A stretch of DNA of 64,000 nucleotides from MFD04580-c1 sp963702995 (GTDB taxonomy: Bacteria; Planctomycetota; Phycisphaerae; Tepidisphaerales; Tepidisphaeraceae). Numbering within the stretch: the first letter of the stretch is position 1; each line of letters starts with the position of its first letter. The stretch spans positions 4,588,001 through 4,652,000 of the forward strand of contig OY969783.1 in assembly GCA_963702995.1 (NCBI GenBank). Reading direction: 5' to 3'. The notes under the pieces are model-generated. The model did not search any database, was not told where the DNA came from, and saw only the letters and a program-made list of their open reading frames with translations. Position numbers and translations under genes: made by a program. This document shows, in pieces, positions 1 to 10,029 of this stretch.

Positions 1-2
1 CC

Positions 3-884
3 CTGTCACCCAGCCTGTCGTCACCCGCGTCGACGTCCGCCGCTCCGGCCGCCTCCAAGCCGGCCACACCGCCGAAGGAGCGCGGCTTCAAGAAGGCCGT
101 CATGTATGGGATGATCGCCGGGGGTGATTCCGTGCTCGATAAGTTCAAGATCCTCAAAGAGGCGGGCTTCGACGGTGTGGAAATGGACAGCCCAACCAGC
201 CTGTCGATGGAGGAGATCCGGAAGGCCGCTCAGGAGACGGGCATCCTGATCGAGGGAATGGTCGATTCGGTCCACTGGCGTCAGACGCTGTCCCACAACG
301 ACCCCGCCATGCGGGCGGCCGGTGTCGAGGCGCTGAAGACCGCGCTCCGCGACTGCAAGGCCCTGGGCGGCACGAGCGTGCTCCTTGTGCCGGCGGTGGT
401 GGACAAATCGGTGAGCTACGCCGACGCCTATTCCCGCTCGCAGGAGGAGATCCGCAAGTGCATCCCGGTCGCCCGGGAACTGGGCGTGAAGATCGCGGTG
501 GAGAACGTCTGGAACCACTTCCTGCTCAGCCCCCTGGAGGCCGCTCGGTTCATCGACGAGTTCGAGGCGCCCGACGCCATCGGATGGCACTTCGACATCG
601 GCAACGTCGTCACCTACGGCTGGCCCGAGCAGTGGGTGCGCATCCTGAACAAGCGAATCCTCAAGCTGCACATCAAGGAGTTCAGCCGCTCCAAGCGCGA
701 CAAGGAAGGGACGTGGAAAGGGTTCGCCGTCGAGCTGATGGAAGGGGACAACGACTGGCCGTCGATCATGAAGGCCCTGGACGAGATCGGCTACCACACC
801 TGGGCTTGCGCGGAAGTCGGCGGCGGCGATGTCAACCGGTTGAAGACGATCGCGCAGAAAATGGACCGGCTGTTGTCGATGTGA
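3..884 (+). CDS. Sugar phosphate isomerase/epimerase-like TIM-barrel protein (5' partial)
   Basis: This is a xylose-isomerase-like TIM-barrel protein of the sugar phosphate isomerase/epimerase superfamily. The frame is open to the left edge, so the true start lies outside. The first ~33 visible codons are Ser/Ala/Pro-rich and look like the end of a leader and linker before the barrel begins at KKAVMYGMIAGG. Metal-ligand-type positions typical of the family are visible: AVENVWN, GWHFDIGN, KLHIKEF and a late Glu in CAEVGGG. Planctomycetes carry many such secreted paralogues, usually of unknown substrate. Substrate cannot be assigned. A start at the internal ATG at 102 is possible but would remove residues that look like part of the first strand. 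Confidence 0.85.
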   Translation: MSPSLSSPASTSAAPAASKPATPPKERGFKKAVMYGMIAGGDSVLDKFKILKEAGFDGVEMDSPTSLSMEEIRKAAQETGILIEGMVDSVHWRQTLSHNDPAMRAAGVEALKTALRDCKALGGTSVLLVPAVVDKSVSYADAYSRSQEEIRKCIPVARELGVKIAVENVWNHFLLSPLEAARFIDEFEAPDAIGWHFDIGNVVTYGWPEQWVRILNKRILKLHIKEFSRSKRDKEGTWKGFAVELMEGDNDWPSIMKALDEIGYHTWACAEVGGGDVNRLKTIAQKMDRLLSM

Positions 885-1118
885 ATGAGCCCAGATTGAA
901 GTCGATCAAGGGCCCACCGGGCAAGAAGTCGCATACCTTGATTCCGCGAACGCATCGCTCGGCGCTACAGCGGTGTTTGGTCACTGGAGCACGAGAAGAA
1001 TGTCGAAATCCGAAGCGAAATCCGAAGAAATTAGAAATCGGATAAAAGAAACCGGGTTCAAGCGAGGAGATTGATTTCCACTTTGCCTTTGTTTGGAGTT
1101 CCTTGAGGTTTCTTCTCG

Positions 1119-1475
1119 CTAGACTTCCTTCCACTCGATCGTTCCCCCGTCAATGTTGAGTTGCGCGACCTCGTGCCAGCTTTGTTTGTCGGGGAAGTAG
1201 ACGCGGGCGTGCAGAGCGTCCATGGCGGCCTCGGCTTCGCGCAGCGCCTGTGCGGCCGCGGGGTTGAGCGGCTCCGATTCGTCCTCGTGCATGATTAGCG
1301 ACCAGCGGCCGAAGAGCGTCGCGAATGGCCCAAAGGCCTCGCATGGCTCAAACTGGCCGTATGTCCAGGAGGCGTCCCACCCTTTCACGCGGATCGCGCC
1401 CACCGCTTTCCCGTTGAGGTAGAGCGTCGCGTGGTCCCCTTCAGGGGCCCGACTGAGAGGGGGTGGTTTTTCCAC
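1119..1475 (-). CDS. Small conserved-looking hypothetical protein
   Basis: I do not recognise a named family. The C-terminal ~105 residues look genuinely coding: a strand-rich opening (DHATLYLNGKAVGAIRVKG), aromatic-rich middle, and an Ala-rich helix (AAQALREAEAAMDALHARV) before a second strand region. The frame stays open upstream to 1808, but that extension is Arg/Pro-rich, runs through an intergenic repeat and does not look like protein. I chose the GTG at 1475 as a conservative start; it is not backed by a clear ribosome site, and the codons just after it also look repeat-like (PPPLSRAPEGD). No transmembrane segment or signal peptide is visible. Confidence 0.5.
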   Translation of the reverse strand: MEKPPPLSRAPEGDHATLYLNGKAVGAIRVKGWDASWTYGQFEPCEAFGPFATLFGRWSLIMHEDESEPLNPAAAQALREAEAAMDALHARVYFPDKQSWHEVAQLNIDGGTIEWKEV

Positions 1476-1963
1476 GATTCGTCTAAACCTCGCTCGCGCG
1501 GTCGGCGGCGCTTCGTGCAGACCGATGGCCGTTCGCCGACCGAGGATGTTCCTCGCCCGACGCAGGCACGGCAAATTTGCCGCGCGGAATTCTATGCCGC
1601 GCCGTGACGGTGGCGACTGGTTTTTGCGAAGAACGATGCCTCGGCGAGGGTGACGCGGGGGCGGCGGGACCAAGCGTCCGCCGGGGAACGCGGCCCGCGC
1701 CCGTCGTGCTTTGGCGATCAGCGCCCTGCGAGCCGCGACGGTGACGGAGCGGTTGGGGTGGCCCGCCGATAAGCGTCCCGTGGAGAACGCGCCGCTTAAT
1801 CCGCGCAACTGGACCGCTTCCTCACGGGCGCGGCGCGCGGGCGGCGTGCTTTGGCCGTCGCGATCGACGCTGATTTGCGGTTGCCAGACGCGCCACGGAC
1901 GATCAACATAGACGACGCATCTTGTGGCTGTTGGCGCGAATACAGCGGAAGCGGAGGCTAGGT
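1476..1963. other. Gene-poor gap with one repeat
   Basis: No convincing gene. Positions 1729-1758 (read on the minus strand) hold a 30-base stretch that recurs on the plus strand at 54545-54574 with one mismatch. The rest is G+C-rich sequence without hairpins strong enough to name. Confidence 0.5.
1729..1758 (-). repeat. Dispersed intergenic repeat, copy 1
   Basis: The minus-strand sequence CCCCAACCGCTCCGTC followed by ACCGTCGCGGCTCG is repeated at 54545-54574 on the plus strand with a single T/C difference. Both copies are outside well-supported genes. In the spurious frame it reads PNRSVTVAAR, a string I associate with intergenic repeats of planctomycete genomes. Confidence 0.6.
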
Positions 1964-3028
1964 ATGACGCGAAAGTGGGGAACGATCTGTCTGATGTGCG
2001 CGGTGACGGGGCTGGCGGCGTTGATTGCCGGGCCGGGCTGCGGGCGCGGCGGCGCCGCGGCGCAGCGGGTCGTCGTCTACACCAGCGTCGATCAGCCGAT
2101 CGCCGAACCGATCGTCCGGGAATTCGAGAAGGAGACCGGCATCGCCGTCGATCTTCAGACGGACACCGAAGCGACCAAGTCCGCCGGCCTGGCGGCGCGG
2201 CTCGAGGCCGAGAAGTCGAACCCGCAGGCGGATGTATGGTGGTCCAACGAAGTGTTCCACACGATCACCCTCGCCGACGCCGGCACGCTGGCGCCTTATG
2301 ATCCCCCCGCGGCCGCCGACATCCCGGCGAGGTACAAGGACCCCGGCCACCTCTGGTGCGGCCAGACGCTTCGGGCGCGGATGATCGCGGTCACCCGAGT
2401 GCCCGAGGCGGCCGGCAAGTTGCCGAAGATCACCGGCCTGGCCGACCTGACGAACCCCGCGCTGAAAGATCACGTGGCGCTGGCCCGCCCGACGGCCGGC
2501 ACCACGGGCGGGCACGTCGCCGCGTTATACGTCCTCTGGGGCGACGAGCGAGCCAACCGGTATTTCCGCGACCTGCACGACAACGGCGTGAAGCTCCTCG
2601 GCGGCAACTCCGTCGTCGCCGACAGCGTCGGGCAGGGGACGGTCTGGGCGGGGCTGACGGACAATGACGACGCCGACGCCGCCATCAAGGAAGGCGGCAA
2701 GCTGGATGCGTTCCCCGCCGATCAGGACGGACCCGACGCGAAGGGCACGCTGGTCATCCCGTGCAGCGTCGCGCTGGTCACGGGCGCTCGGCACCCGGAT
2801 TCGGCGAAGAAGCTGATCGACTACCTGCTGAGCAAGCAGGTCGAACAGAAACTGCTGGAGGCGAAGTTCGGGAAGTACCCCGTCCGCGGCGATGCGGCCT
2901 CCGGCGTGAAGATGGTGGAGGTCGATTACCACGCGGTGTCAAAGGTGCTGCCTCGCGCCGTCAAGGCCGCGACTGACCTGATGGAGGGGCGGGCGCCGGC
3001 TGGTGATGGCGCCTCCGGCCCCGGATGA
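1964..3028 (+). CDS. Ferric-iron-type ABC transporter substrate-binding lipoprotein
   Basis: This is a family 1 extracellular solute-binding protein of the FbpA/AfuA/FutA kind, expected to capture Fe(III) or a similar ligand outside the inner membrane. The start at 1964 has GGAGG seven bases upstream and begins a lipoprotein signal (MTRKWGTICLMCAVTGLAAL, then a Cys at AGPGC). The mature part opens with VVVYTSVDQPIAEPIVREFE and contains ADVWWSNEVFHT, as in this family. The 354-residue length is normal. Its stop overlaps the permease start by four bases (ATGA), so translation is probably coupled. The ligand is inferred only. Confidence 0.85.
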   Translation: MTRKWGTICLMCAVTGLAALIAGPGCGRGGAAAQRVVVYTSVDQPIAEPIVREFEKETGIAVDLQTDTEATKSAGLAARLEAEKSNPQADVWWSNEVFHTITLADAGTLAPYDPPAAADIPARYKDPGHLWCGQTLRARMIAVTRVPEAAGKLPKITGLADLTNPALKDHVALARPTAGTTGGHVAALYVLWGDERANRYFRDLHDNGVKLLGGNSVVADSVGQGTVWAGLTDNDDADAAIKEGGKLDAFPADQDGPDAKGTLVIPCSVALVTGARHPDSAKKLIDYLLSKQVEQKLLEAKFGKYPVRGDAASGVKMVEVDYHAVSKVLPRAVKAATDLMEGRAPAGDGASGPG

Positions 3029-4790
3029 CAACGCGTTCTGATCACTTTTCGAGCCCGCTCACGGCTCGCCGGCCATCGGCCGCGGGGGTTTTGGCGCGCC
3101 TGCCGGTCGCCGAGGCCGCGATGGCGGTCTGCTGCGGGCTGCCACTGGCGTGGCTCGTCACGCAGATCGTGGCGAACCCCGCGAGCCTGGGGGCGCTCCG
3201 AATGGACGCCTTCCGATGGGGGATCCTGGCGCGGACGATTGGGTACAACGCGGTCGTCGCCGCGATCGCGACCACGCTGGCGCTGCCGGCGGCCTGGGTG
3301 CTGGGGCGCGGGCGCGGGCCGGTGGCGGCCGCCCTCTGGCTCCTGCTTCCCTTCACGCTGCTGCTCCCGTCGATCACTTATTCCTACGGCTGGGCGCAGC
3401 TGATCCGCCTGATCTCACCGCCGGCGGGACGTCTCGCGGCGTCGATCCTTACCGAGCAGTCCCGGTTCCCGGAGCAGGTCGGCGTCACGATCGTCCGCTA
3501 CGGCGGGGGCGACGCGCGTCTGGTCCTTTCCCCGGCCGGCGGGGCGGACGTCGCCCGGTGCATCTGGTCGCTGGCGGCGTGGCTCTGGGCGCTGCCGGCG
3601 GGGATCATCGGCCTGGCCCTGCGACGGATGGACTCCAGCCTGCAACAGCAGGCGCTGCTCGACGGCGCGCTGGTGCGCGTGACGGCGCGGCAGCTTGCCG
3701 GCCCGATCGCCGCGTCGATGGCCTGCGTCACGATCCTGGCGGTGCAGGAGTTCGCGGTTTACGAGCCGACGGGCATCAGCGTCGTGGCGACCGAAGTGCG
3801 GCAGGTGTTTCAGACCGGGATGTTTTCGTCGGCCGCCAACCCGCTGACGGCGCCGATTATCGCCGGGGCCGGCGGCGGTGAGGCCCCGCTCCCCGACCAG
3901 GCCGCCGTGGCGGCCGCGTCGGTTGCGACGGCGGTCCCGCTGCTCGGCGTGATTGTCGCATTGTCGGCCCTGGCGGTCTGGGGCGTGGCGAAGGTCTCGG
4001 CCGAAGAAGAGGTTGACCCGGGAAACTGGCCCCGGGCGCTGGAGGCGGGGCCGCTGCCAAAACTTCTGGCGTGCCTGACGGTCGCGCTGACGCTTTGCGT
4101 GCCGATCGTGGCGTTGGTCTTACGGCACCAGCGACGGTTCGACCTGTCGCTCATCTGGGCGCAAAGCGGGCCGGAGATCCTGGGGTCGATCTCGTACGGG
4201 GCGATGACCGGCGCGGCGGCTCTGGCGATCGCGGCGGCCGGTTCGGTGCGGAGGCCGCGGGGGGCGGCGGCGATGTCGCTGGGGGCGTTCCTGGTCGGCG
4301 GCCAATTGCTCGCCATCGCCATGATCCGCCTGTACAATCGGCCCGGCTTTGGGTGGGTCTATAACGCGCCCCCGATCATGGTTATGGCCTACCTCGCACG
4401 ATTCGGTTGGCTGACGCTATGGGCGGCCGGGGCGACGTGGCCCGGGCCGTGGCGGCGCTGCGCGACCTCGCCGCGGTTGACGGGGCCGGGCCGCTGCAAA
4501 CGGCGCGGCACGTGATCCTTCCCCTCGCCTGGCCGTCGCTGGCGGCGTCCGCTCTCCTGGTCTGCATCCTGGCGCTGACCGAGGTCCCCGCCACGGTTCT
4601 GATCTCCCCGCTGCGCCCGCGGCCGATTGTCCCGATGCTGATGACGTGGGTCCATACGCTGGAGAACGACCCGATGATCGAGGCGTCGCTGCTGCTGATG
4701 GCCGTGGTAATCGGTCTCTCGGCGTTTGTCGCGGCGCTCGCCTGGGCTGGAGTTCGGGCCGGGCGCACCCGGCTCCGCGGCGCATCCCTC
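3025..4790 (+). CDS. ABC transporter permease, two-domain FbpB type, frameshifted
   Basis: A fused two-domain inner-membrane permease partnering the upstream binding protein. About 12 hydrophobic segments are visible. Two EAA-like ATPase-docking loops can be read: QQALLDGALVRVTARQLAGP in the first half and DLAAVDGAGPLQTARHVILP in the second. The frame breaks near the GGGG at 4429-4432: the first frame runs on to 4515 as nonsense while the second EAA loop lies in another frame. One added G restores it. There is no stop between the last membrane segment and the following beta-propeller; 4790 is placed at the propeller's lipoprotein-like ATG. No ABC ATPase gene is present in the window. Confidence 0.75.
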
Positions 4791-5677
4791 ATGCTCGGCC
4801 TGTGCGTCGCGGGCATCTGCGGCGGCTGTGGCGATCACGGCGAGCCCAAGGCCGTCTGGCTGGAGACCGGCACGGCGCCCGGGCAGGTGGTTTACCCGCG
4901 GGCGATCACCTATTCGCCCGGCGACGATACCTTCTTCATCATCGACCGGGTCGCCCATATCCAGCATCTCGATCACAACGGCAAGTACCTGAACGGCTGG
5001 CAGATGCCGGAGTGGAAGATCGGCAAGCCCGTCGGCGCGAGCGTCGGCCCGGACGGCCTGCTCTATGTGCCCGATACCCACTACCACCGCGTCATGGTTT
5101 ACACTCCCACGGGCACGCTCGTCCGCCAGTGGGGGCGCGAAGGGCGCGGGGATGGCGAGTTCATTTACCCGACCGACATCGCGTTCGATGAGAAGGGGCG
5201 CGTTTTCGTCAGTGAGTATGGCGAGAACGATCGGATCCAGGTGTTCGACGGCGCGGGTCGCAAGCTCTACCAGTTCGGGAGCTTCGGCACGGGGGACGGG
5301 CAGTTCTCGCGGCCGCAGTCGATGCTGATCGACCAGGGGCTGGTCTACGTGACCGACTCGTGCAACCATCGGTTGATCGTTTTTAAGACCGATGGCTCGT
5401 TCGTGCGGAACATGGGCGGGGTTGGGACAGGGTTGGGGCAGTTTCGTTTCCCTTACGGGCTGGACGAGGATCACGCCGGCCGCCTGATCGTGTGCGAGTT
5501 TGGGAATAACCGTGTTCAGATGGTGGATAAGGCGACGGGGCAGGGCCTTAAGACGTGGGGCAGCGCGGGCGCGACCCGGGGCAACTGGCCTATCCGTGGG
5601 GCGTTTGCGTCGATCGGGACGACCGGATCGTGACGGTCGATTCAGGGAACAACCGCGTGCAGGTGTTCGAGTTCTGA
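4791..5677 (+). CDS. NHL-type six-bladed beta-propeller protein, frameshifted near its end
   Basis: Repeated blades follow the NHL pattern GQFxxPxxxxxDxxGxxxVxDxxNxRxxVF, for example GDGEFIYPTDIAFDEKGRVF, GDGQFSRPQSM and GLGQFRFPYGLDEDHAGRL. The ATG at 4791 begins a plausible lipoprotein leader (MLGLCVAGICGGCGDHG), so it may be a separate secreted protein. However, the reading frame is continuous with the permease upstream, so a fusion is equally consistent. The last blade (QLAYPWGVCVDRDDRIVTVD, ending in VQVFEF) is in another frame, and one extra G in the GGGG at 5578-5581 would join it. Propellers of this type often bind ligands or partners; no enzymatic role is visible. Confidence 0.75.
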
Positions 5678-5902
5678 CCGGCCCGCATGCCCCGCGGGGG
5701 CAGGCGATGGCGGGTGCGGCGAGAGGGATCGATCGATGGGCATGACCAGCATCGCACCCCGGCGTCCAGAGTCGCCACGACTCCCGCCGTCGCCTCTCGC
5801 TGCCCGGCTTGGCGCGCCTAAGCCTTGCGCCCCGATCTGTGCGCCTCCGCGCCTGGCCGAACTGGCGCTTCCTCCGCCGCCGGGGCCCTGTGCTCGGCGA
5901 TC

Positions 5903-8900
5903 GTGCCGCTCGCATTCAATTCACCCATTCGGCTCCAGACGTTTTCCTGGTGGGTGGCGCTGGCGCTGTTCGCGGGCCTCGGCGGGATCATCGTCCTGAT
6001 GGGGATGCGGTCGCTCGGCGGCCTGGGCCCGGCGCGAAAATGGGTGGCGATCTCGGTTCGGCTGCTGGTGCTTGCGGTATTGATCCTGATCCTCGGCCGT
6101 GCCTTGTGGGAGCAGCGGCACCGGGATATGGAGGTGATGATCCTCCACGACGTCAGCGACTCCATGAACAACCTGGCCGACTGGCCCGGCCGCGACGCAC
6201 CAACCGAAAAAGAACGCCGTACACGCCTCGACGCCACCGACTCCTACTTCCGCTCTCTCTCGACCGACCCGACCAAGCGGCCGGATGACCGCATCGGGCT
6301 CATCCGCTTCGACAAGTTCGCCCGCGTCGATGCGATGCCCAACAAGGAGCTTCGGCTCGATACGCGCTCCATCGTCAAGCCGGAAGGGGGCACCGACATC
6401 GGCACCGCCATCCAGTTGGCGCTGGCGACCATGTCGCCCGATGCGATGCACCGCCTCATTCTCTACTCGGACGGCGGCAACAACGTCGGCGACGTCGAGC
6501 CGGCGATCAACGCGGCCGTCGCCCAGCACGTGCCGATCGACGTTGTCCCCGTCAAGTATGACATCCAGAACGACATCTCAGTCGATCGCTTCGTCGCCCC
6601 CGCCTGGAAGCGCGAAGGAGAGGCGTTCAACCTCACGGTCGTCCTCCGCAACACCAACCCGATCAACGTGAAGGGGAAGCTGACGGTCGTCGAGAAGTAC
6701 CCGGACCGAACGATCAACCTTGATGTCGCTCCCGGCACGGACAAGCCCAAGGAACGGGCCGTCACGCTCAAGCCCGGCCCGAACGTTGAGATCGTCCGCG
6801 TGCCGCCCGTGTATGAGAGCGGCGTGCATCGGTTTGAAGCTGTCTTCGAGCCCGAAGGGGCGGGGGCGGGCGGCGTTTCGACGAGCATCGCAACGCCGGG
6901 TGGCGCGGCGGGAGGCGGCGCAGGGGGCGGCGGCGCCGACGCGGCCGCCAAGTCCAAGGTTGACGCTGTTGACGACAACAACTCCGCCCAGGCCTTTACC
7001 TTTGTCAAAGGCAAGCAGCAGATCCTGTACGTGGACAACACCGTCCTTCCCGGCCAGCAGCGGCCCGGCGAAATGGGGGATTACCTCGTCCAACAGATGC
7101 TCGGCATGAAGGACGACCCACGCCGCCCCGGTGAAGGGATCGTGCTCAAGAGCATCTCCATCGATCAGTTCCCCAAGGACGTCGTCGAGTTGCAGAACTA
7201 CGACGCGGTGATCCTGAATAACGTCCCCAAGGGGAGCGTCCTGGACAGCGAGGGCGGCACCCACCTGTCGGGGTTGAGCAACGAGCAGGACATCATGCTC
7301 CGCACCTACGTCCACGACCTGGGCGGGGGGCTGCTGGTGATCGGCGGCGACCAGGCCTTCGGCGCCGGCGGCTGGCAGGGCTCGGAGTTGGAGAAGGTCC
7401 TCCCGGTTGACATGGAGATCCCCGCCCAGCGGCAGATCGGCAAAGGCGCGCTGGTCATGATCATGCACGCCTGCGAGATGCCGCAGGGGAACTACTGGGG
7501 CGAGCAGTGCGCCCTGAAGGCGGTGGAGACCCTCTCCAGCCGTGATGAAGTCGGCGTGATCAGTTACGACTGGGGCGGCAACGGCAACCACAAGAACGGG
7601 GTTGGCGGGGCCAATGGGATTACGCGCTGGGCGACGTCGGGAGCAAGGAAAAGGTCAACGCGGCCATTAAGAAGATGGCCGCCGGCGATATGCCCAGCTT
7701 CGACGATTCGGTGAACCTCGCGCTCAACGGCGCCGGGAACACCAAGGGGCTGAAGGATTCCAACGCCCGCCACAAGCACATCATCATCATCAGCGACGGC
7801 GACCCCGCCCCGCCGCAGAAGGTCTTGATGGACCAGTGCAAGGCGCTGAAGGTCAGCGTCTCCACCGTCACCGTCTACCCGCACACCGGCAACGCCGCAT
7901 CGCTGCCGCCAGAGATGGAAGACATCCCTAAAAACGCCTGGCCGGGCGGCAAGGCGTTCGGGCCGATCAACACCAACCCGAACCAGTTGCCCGAGATCTT
8001 CATCAAGCAGGCATCCATCGTGAAGCGGACGCTCATTCACGAGCAGCCCGAAGGCATCGATATCACGATGCGCGACCCGAGCGACGAGATGGTCGCCGGC
8101 CTGCCAACCCCGCTGCCCAGCGTCCTCGGCATGGTGCTCACCAGCCGCAAGAATGACCCGAAAGTGCTCATGCCGATGTCCGCCGGGAAGATGAACGACC
8201 CGGTGCTGGCCCACTGGCAGACCGGCCTCGGCAAGGCGGCCGTCTGGACCGCCGACGCACACAACAAATGGGCGCTCAACTGGATCAACTCGCCGGCCTA
8301 CTCAAAGCTTTTTGCGCAGATCATCCGAGCAATCTCGCGGCCGCCGATGAGCGGCGACTTCGAAGTCCGCATGAACCTCGACGGCCCCAAAGGTGAAATC
8401 ACCGTCGAAGCGCTGAACAAAGACGCCGACTTTCAGAACTTCCTCAACTTCAGTGGCACCGTCGCCGGCGGCAAAGACCTCAAGTCCCCCCCGCAGGAGA
8501 TGCGGCTTGTCCAGGTGGCGCCGGGCACTTACAAGGGGACGTTCGAGCTGCGTGGCGAGGGGAGTTACGTTTCCAAGCTCAACTTCAAAGCCCCCAACGG
8601 CACGTCCGGCTTCGTGATGGGCGGCGGCGTGATGAACAGCTCACCCGAGCGCCGCGAGCTCAAGAGCAATGAGATCCTGATGGAGCACATCCGCTCCGCG
8701 ACCGGCGGCCGCCTGCTCGAGCCCTTCGACCCCCGCGGCGCGGAAGTCTTCAGCCGCGAGGGGATCGTCCCCTCCAGCTCGCCGCTGCGAATCTGGGACC
8801 GGCTGATCCTCGCGCTGGTGGCGCTGATGATCGTGGACGTCGCCGTCCGCCGCATCGCCTGGGACTGGGCGTCGATCAAGAAGATGGCCCGGGCCGTCAG

Positions 8901-9288
8901 CGACCGGATCGGTTTCCCAACGCACGTGCGAACCGTGGAGACGCGCCAGTCGCTGGACGCGCTCCGCGGCGTCCGCGACCGCGTCGCCGAGTCGCGGCTC
9001 GGCGCGGGAGCGGCCGCCGCCCCGGCCGCGGGCGGCGTCGCCCCGCCGCTCCCCCAGTCGGCCCGCCCGGACCCCAAAGCCAAGTTCGTCGCCCCCAAGG
9101 GCGTCGAGGGCGACCTCTCCCAGGTCGTCGGCGGCGCCACCGACAAGCCGATCCCCGCGGCCCCCAAGAAGATCGAGCCCAAAGGCACCCGCCCCGGCAG
9201 CGGCGACCACATCGGCGGCTTGATGGCCGCGAAGCGAAGGGCGCAGCAGCAGATCAAGGACAAAGAGCAGGGAGAGGGGCAGGGATGA
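5903..9288 (+). CDS. Large membrane-anchored VWA protein of a Bat-type cluster, frameshifted
   Basis: A ~1,120-residue membrane protein. The GTG at 5903 gives an N-terminus with two membrane helices (WWVALALFAGLGGIIVLMG and WVAISVRLLVLAVLILILG). A VWA domain follows with metal-site residues DVSDSM and YSDGGNN. A glutamine-amidotransferase-like segment (ILYVDN, LLVIGGDQAFGAGGW) leads to a second VWA-like domain whose DxSxS is replaced by HACEM. A last membrane helix lies near IWDRLILALVALMIVDVAV, then an Ala/Pro-rich tail. The frame breaks at the GGGG at 7607-7610; one extra G restores GGGQWDYALGDVGSKEKV. It is the first gene of the MoxR/DUF58/VWA set and probably works with it in the cell envelope. 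Confidence 0.85.
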
Positions 9289-9322
9289 CGGGAGATGGCC
9301 CCGGATAGAGCGAAATCAAATG

Positions 9323-9455
9323 CGAAGAGGTATGGCCACAGATGAAGACAAGATGGACACAGATGAAGACGGAATGATCGCAACGCGAGCGATCATTGGA
9401 GTCGCGTGCCGCTGATCAAAGGCGAAGAGCTATGGCCACAGATGAATACAAGATA
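9323..9455 (+). repeat. Left repeat arms: two copies of a CCACAGATGAA-type repeat
   Basis: Two direct copies of GCGAAGAGxTATGGCCACAG, each followed by ATGAAkACAAGAT, lie at about 9323-9370 and 9421-9455. The second copy forms the first codons of the GxxExxY gene. Inverted counterparts occur after that gene at 9921-10010. Confidence 0.75.
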
Positions 9456-9842
9456 GGGACGAATGCGGACAGACTGAATGCGATTACGGAGCGCATTATT
9501 GGGTTTGCGTTTCGCGTTCACAATATCCTGGGCAGCGGGTTTTCTGAGCGGGTGTATGAGAACGCGCTGGCTCACGAGCTTCGAAAAGCCGGGCTCCGTG
9601 TGGAGCAACAGGTGCCGATCGCCGTGACGTATGATGGGGTGGTGGTCGGCGACTATGTGGCGGACCTGATCGTCGAGGGCGTCGTTCTGATAGAGAATAA
9701 GGCGATCCGCAACTTGGATGATGTGCATACGGCGCAGTGCTTGAACTACCTGGCCATCACGACGATGCCACTCTGCCTCCTCATTAACTTCGGAAAAAAG
9801 GTAGAAGTTCGCCGTCTCGCCGGAAAGGCAAAACAGTCATGA
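9432..9842 (+). CDS. GxxExxY family protein (PD-(D/E)XK-like)
   Basis: The family-defining motif is visible as GSGFSERVYENAL (G..E..Y). A nuclease-like core follows (VADLIVEGVVLIENKA, giving D...E-x-K), so it belongs to the PDDEXK_3 type group; its cellular role is not known. It is 136 residues, usual for the family. The ATG at 9432 has GAAGAG just upstream; its first ten codons are themselves a copy of the flanking CCACAGATGAA repeat. The gene sits between two members of the Bat-type cluster, which argues that gene plus repeats were inserted there as a unit. Confidence 0.85.
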   Translation: MATDEYKIGTNADRLNAITERIIGFAFRVHNILGSGFSERVYENALAHELRKAGLRVEQQVPIAVTYDGVVVGDYVADLIVEGVVLIENKAIRNLDDVHTAQCLNYLAITTMPLCLLINFGKKVEVRRLAGKAKQS

Positions 9843-9920
9843 TCTGGACCGCGGCAACGACGCATTTCCCAAACGGTGGATGATAGATAAGACCGCCATC
9901 GCCGCGTGTCTTGTCTTAAT

Positions 9921-10010
9921 CTTATCTGTGTTCATCTTTTCCCCATCTGTGGCAATAACTTATTTTCTTCCTTCAGCTTGTATCCATCTTCTCCCCATCT
10001 GTGGAGATAA
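9921..10010 (-). repeat. Right repeat arms: inverted CCACAGATG-type repeats
   Basis: Two copies of CATCTTyTCCCCATCTGTGG at about 9932-9951 and 9986-10005, preceded by TTATCTGTGTTCATC. They are inverted relative to the copies at 9323-9455, so the GxxExxY gene is bracketed by inverted repeats. Confidence 0.75.
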
Positions 10011-10029
10011 CACATTCGAAAGGACCTGA

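Noticed and set aside
1476..1808. N-terminal extension of the small hypothetical protein
   Set aside because: Arg/Pro-rich and contains a dispersed intergenic repeat; does not read as protein.
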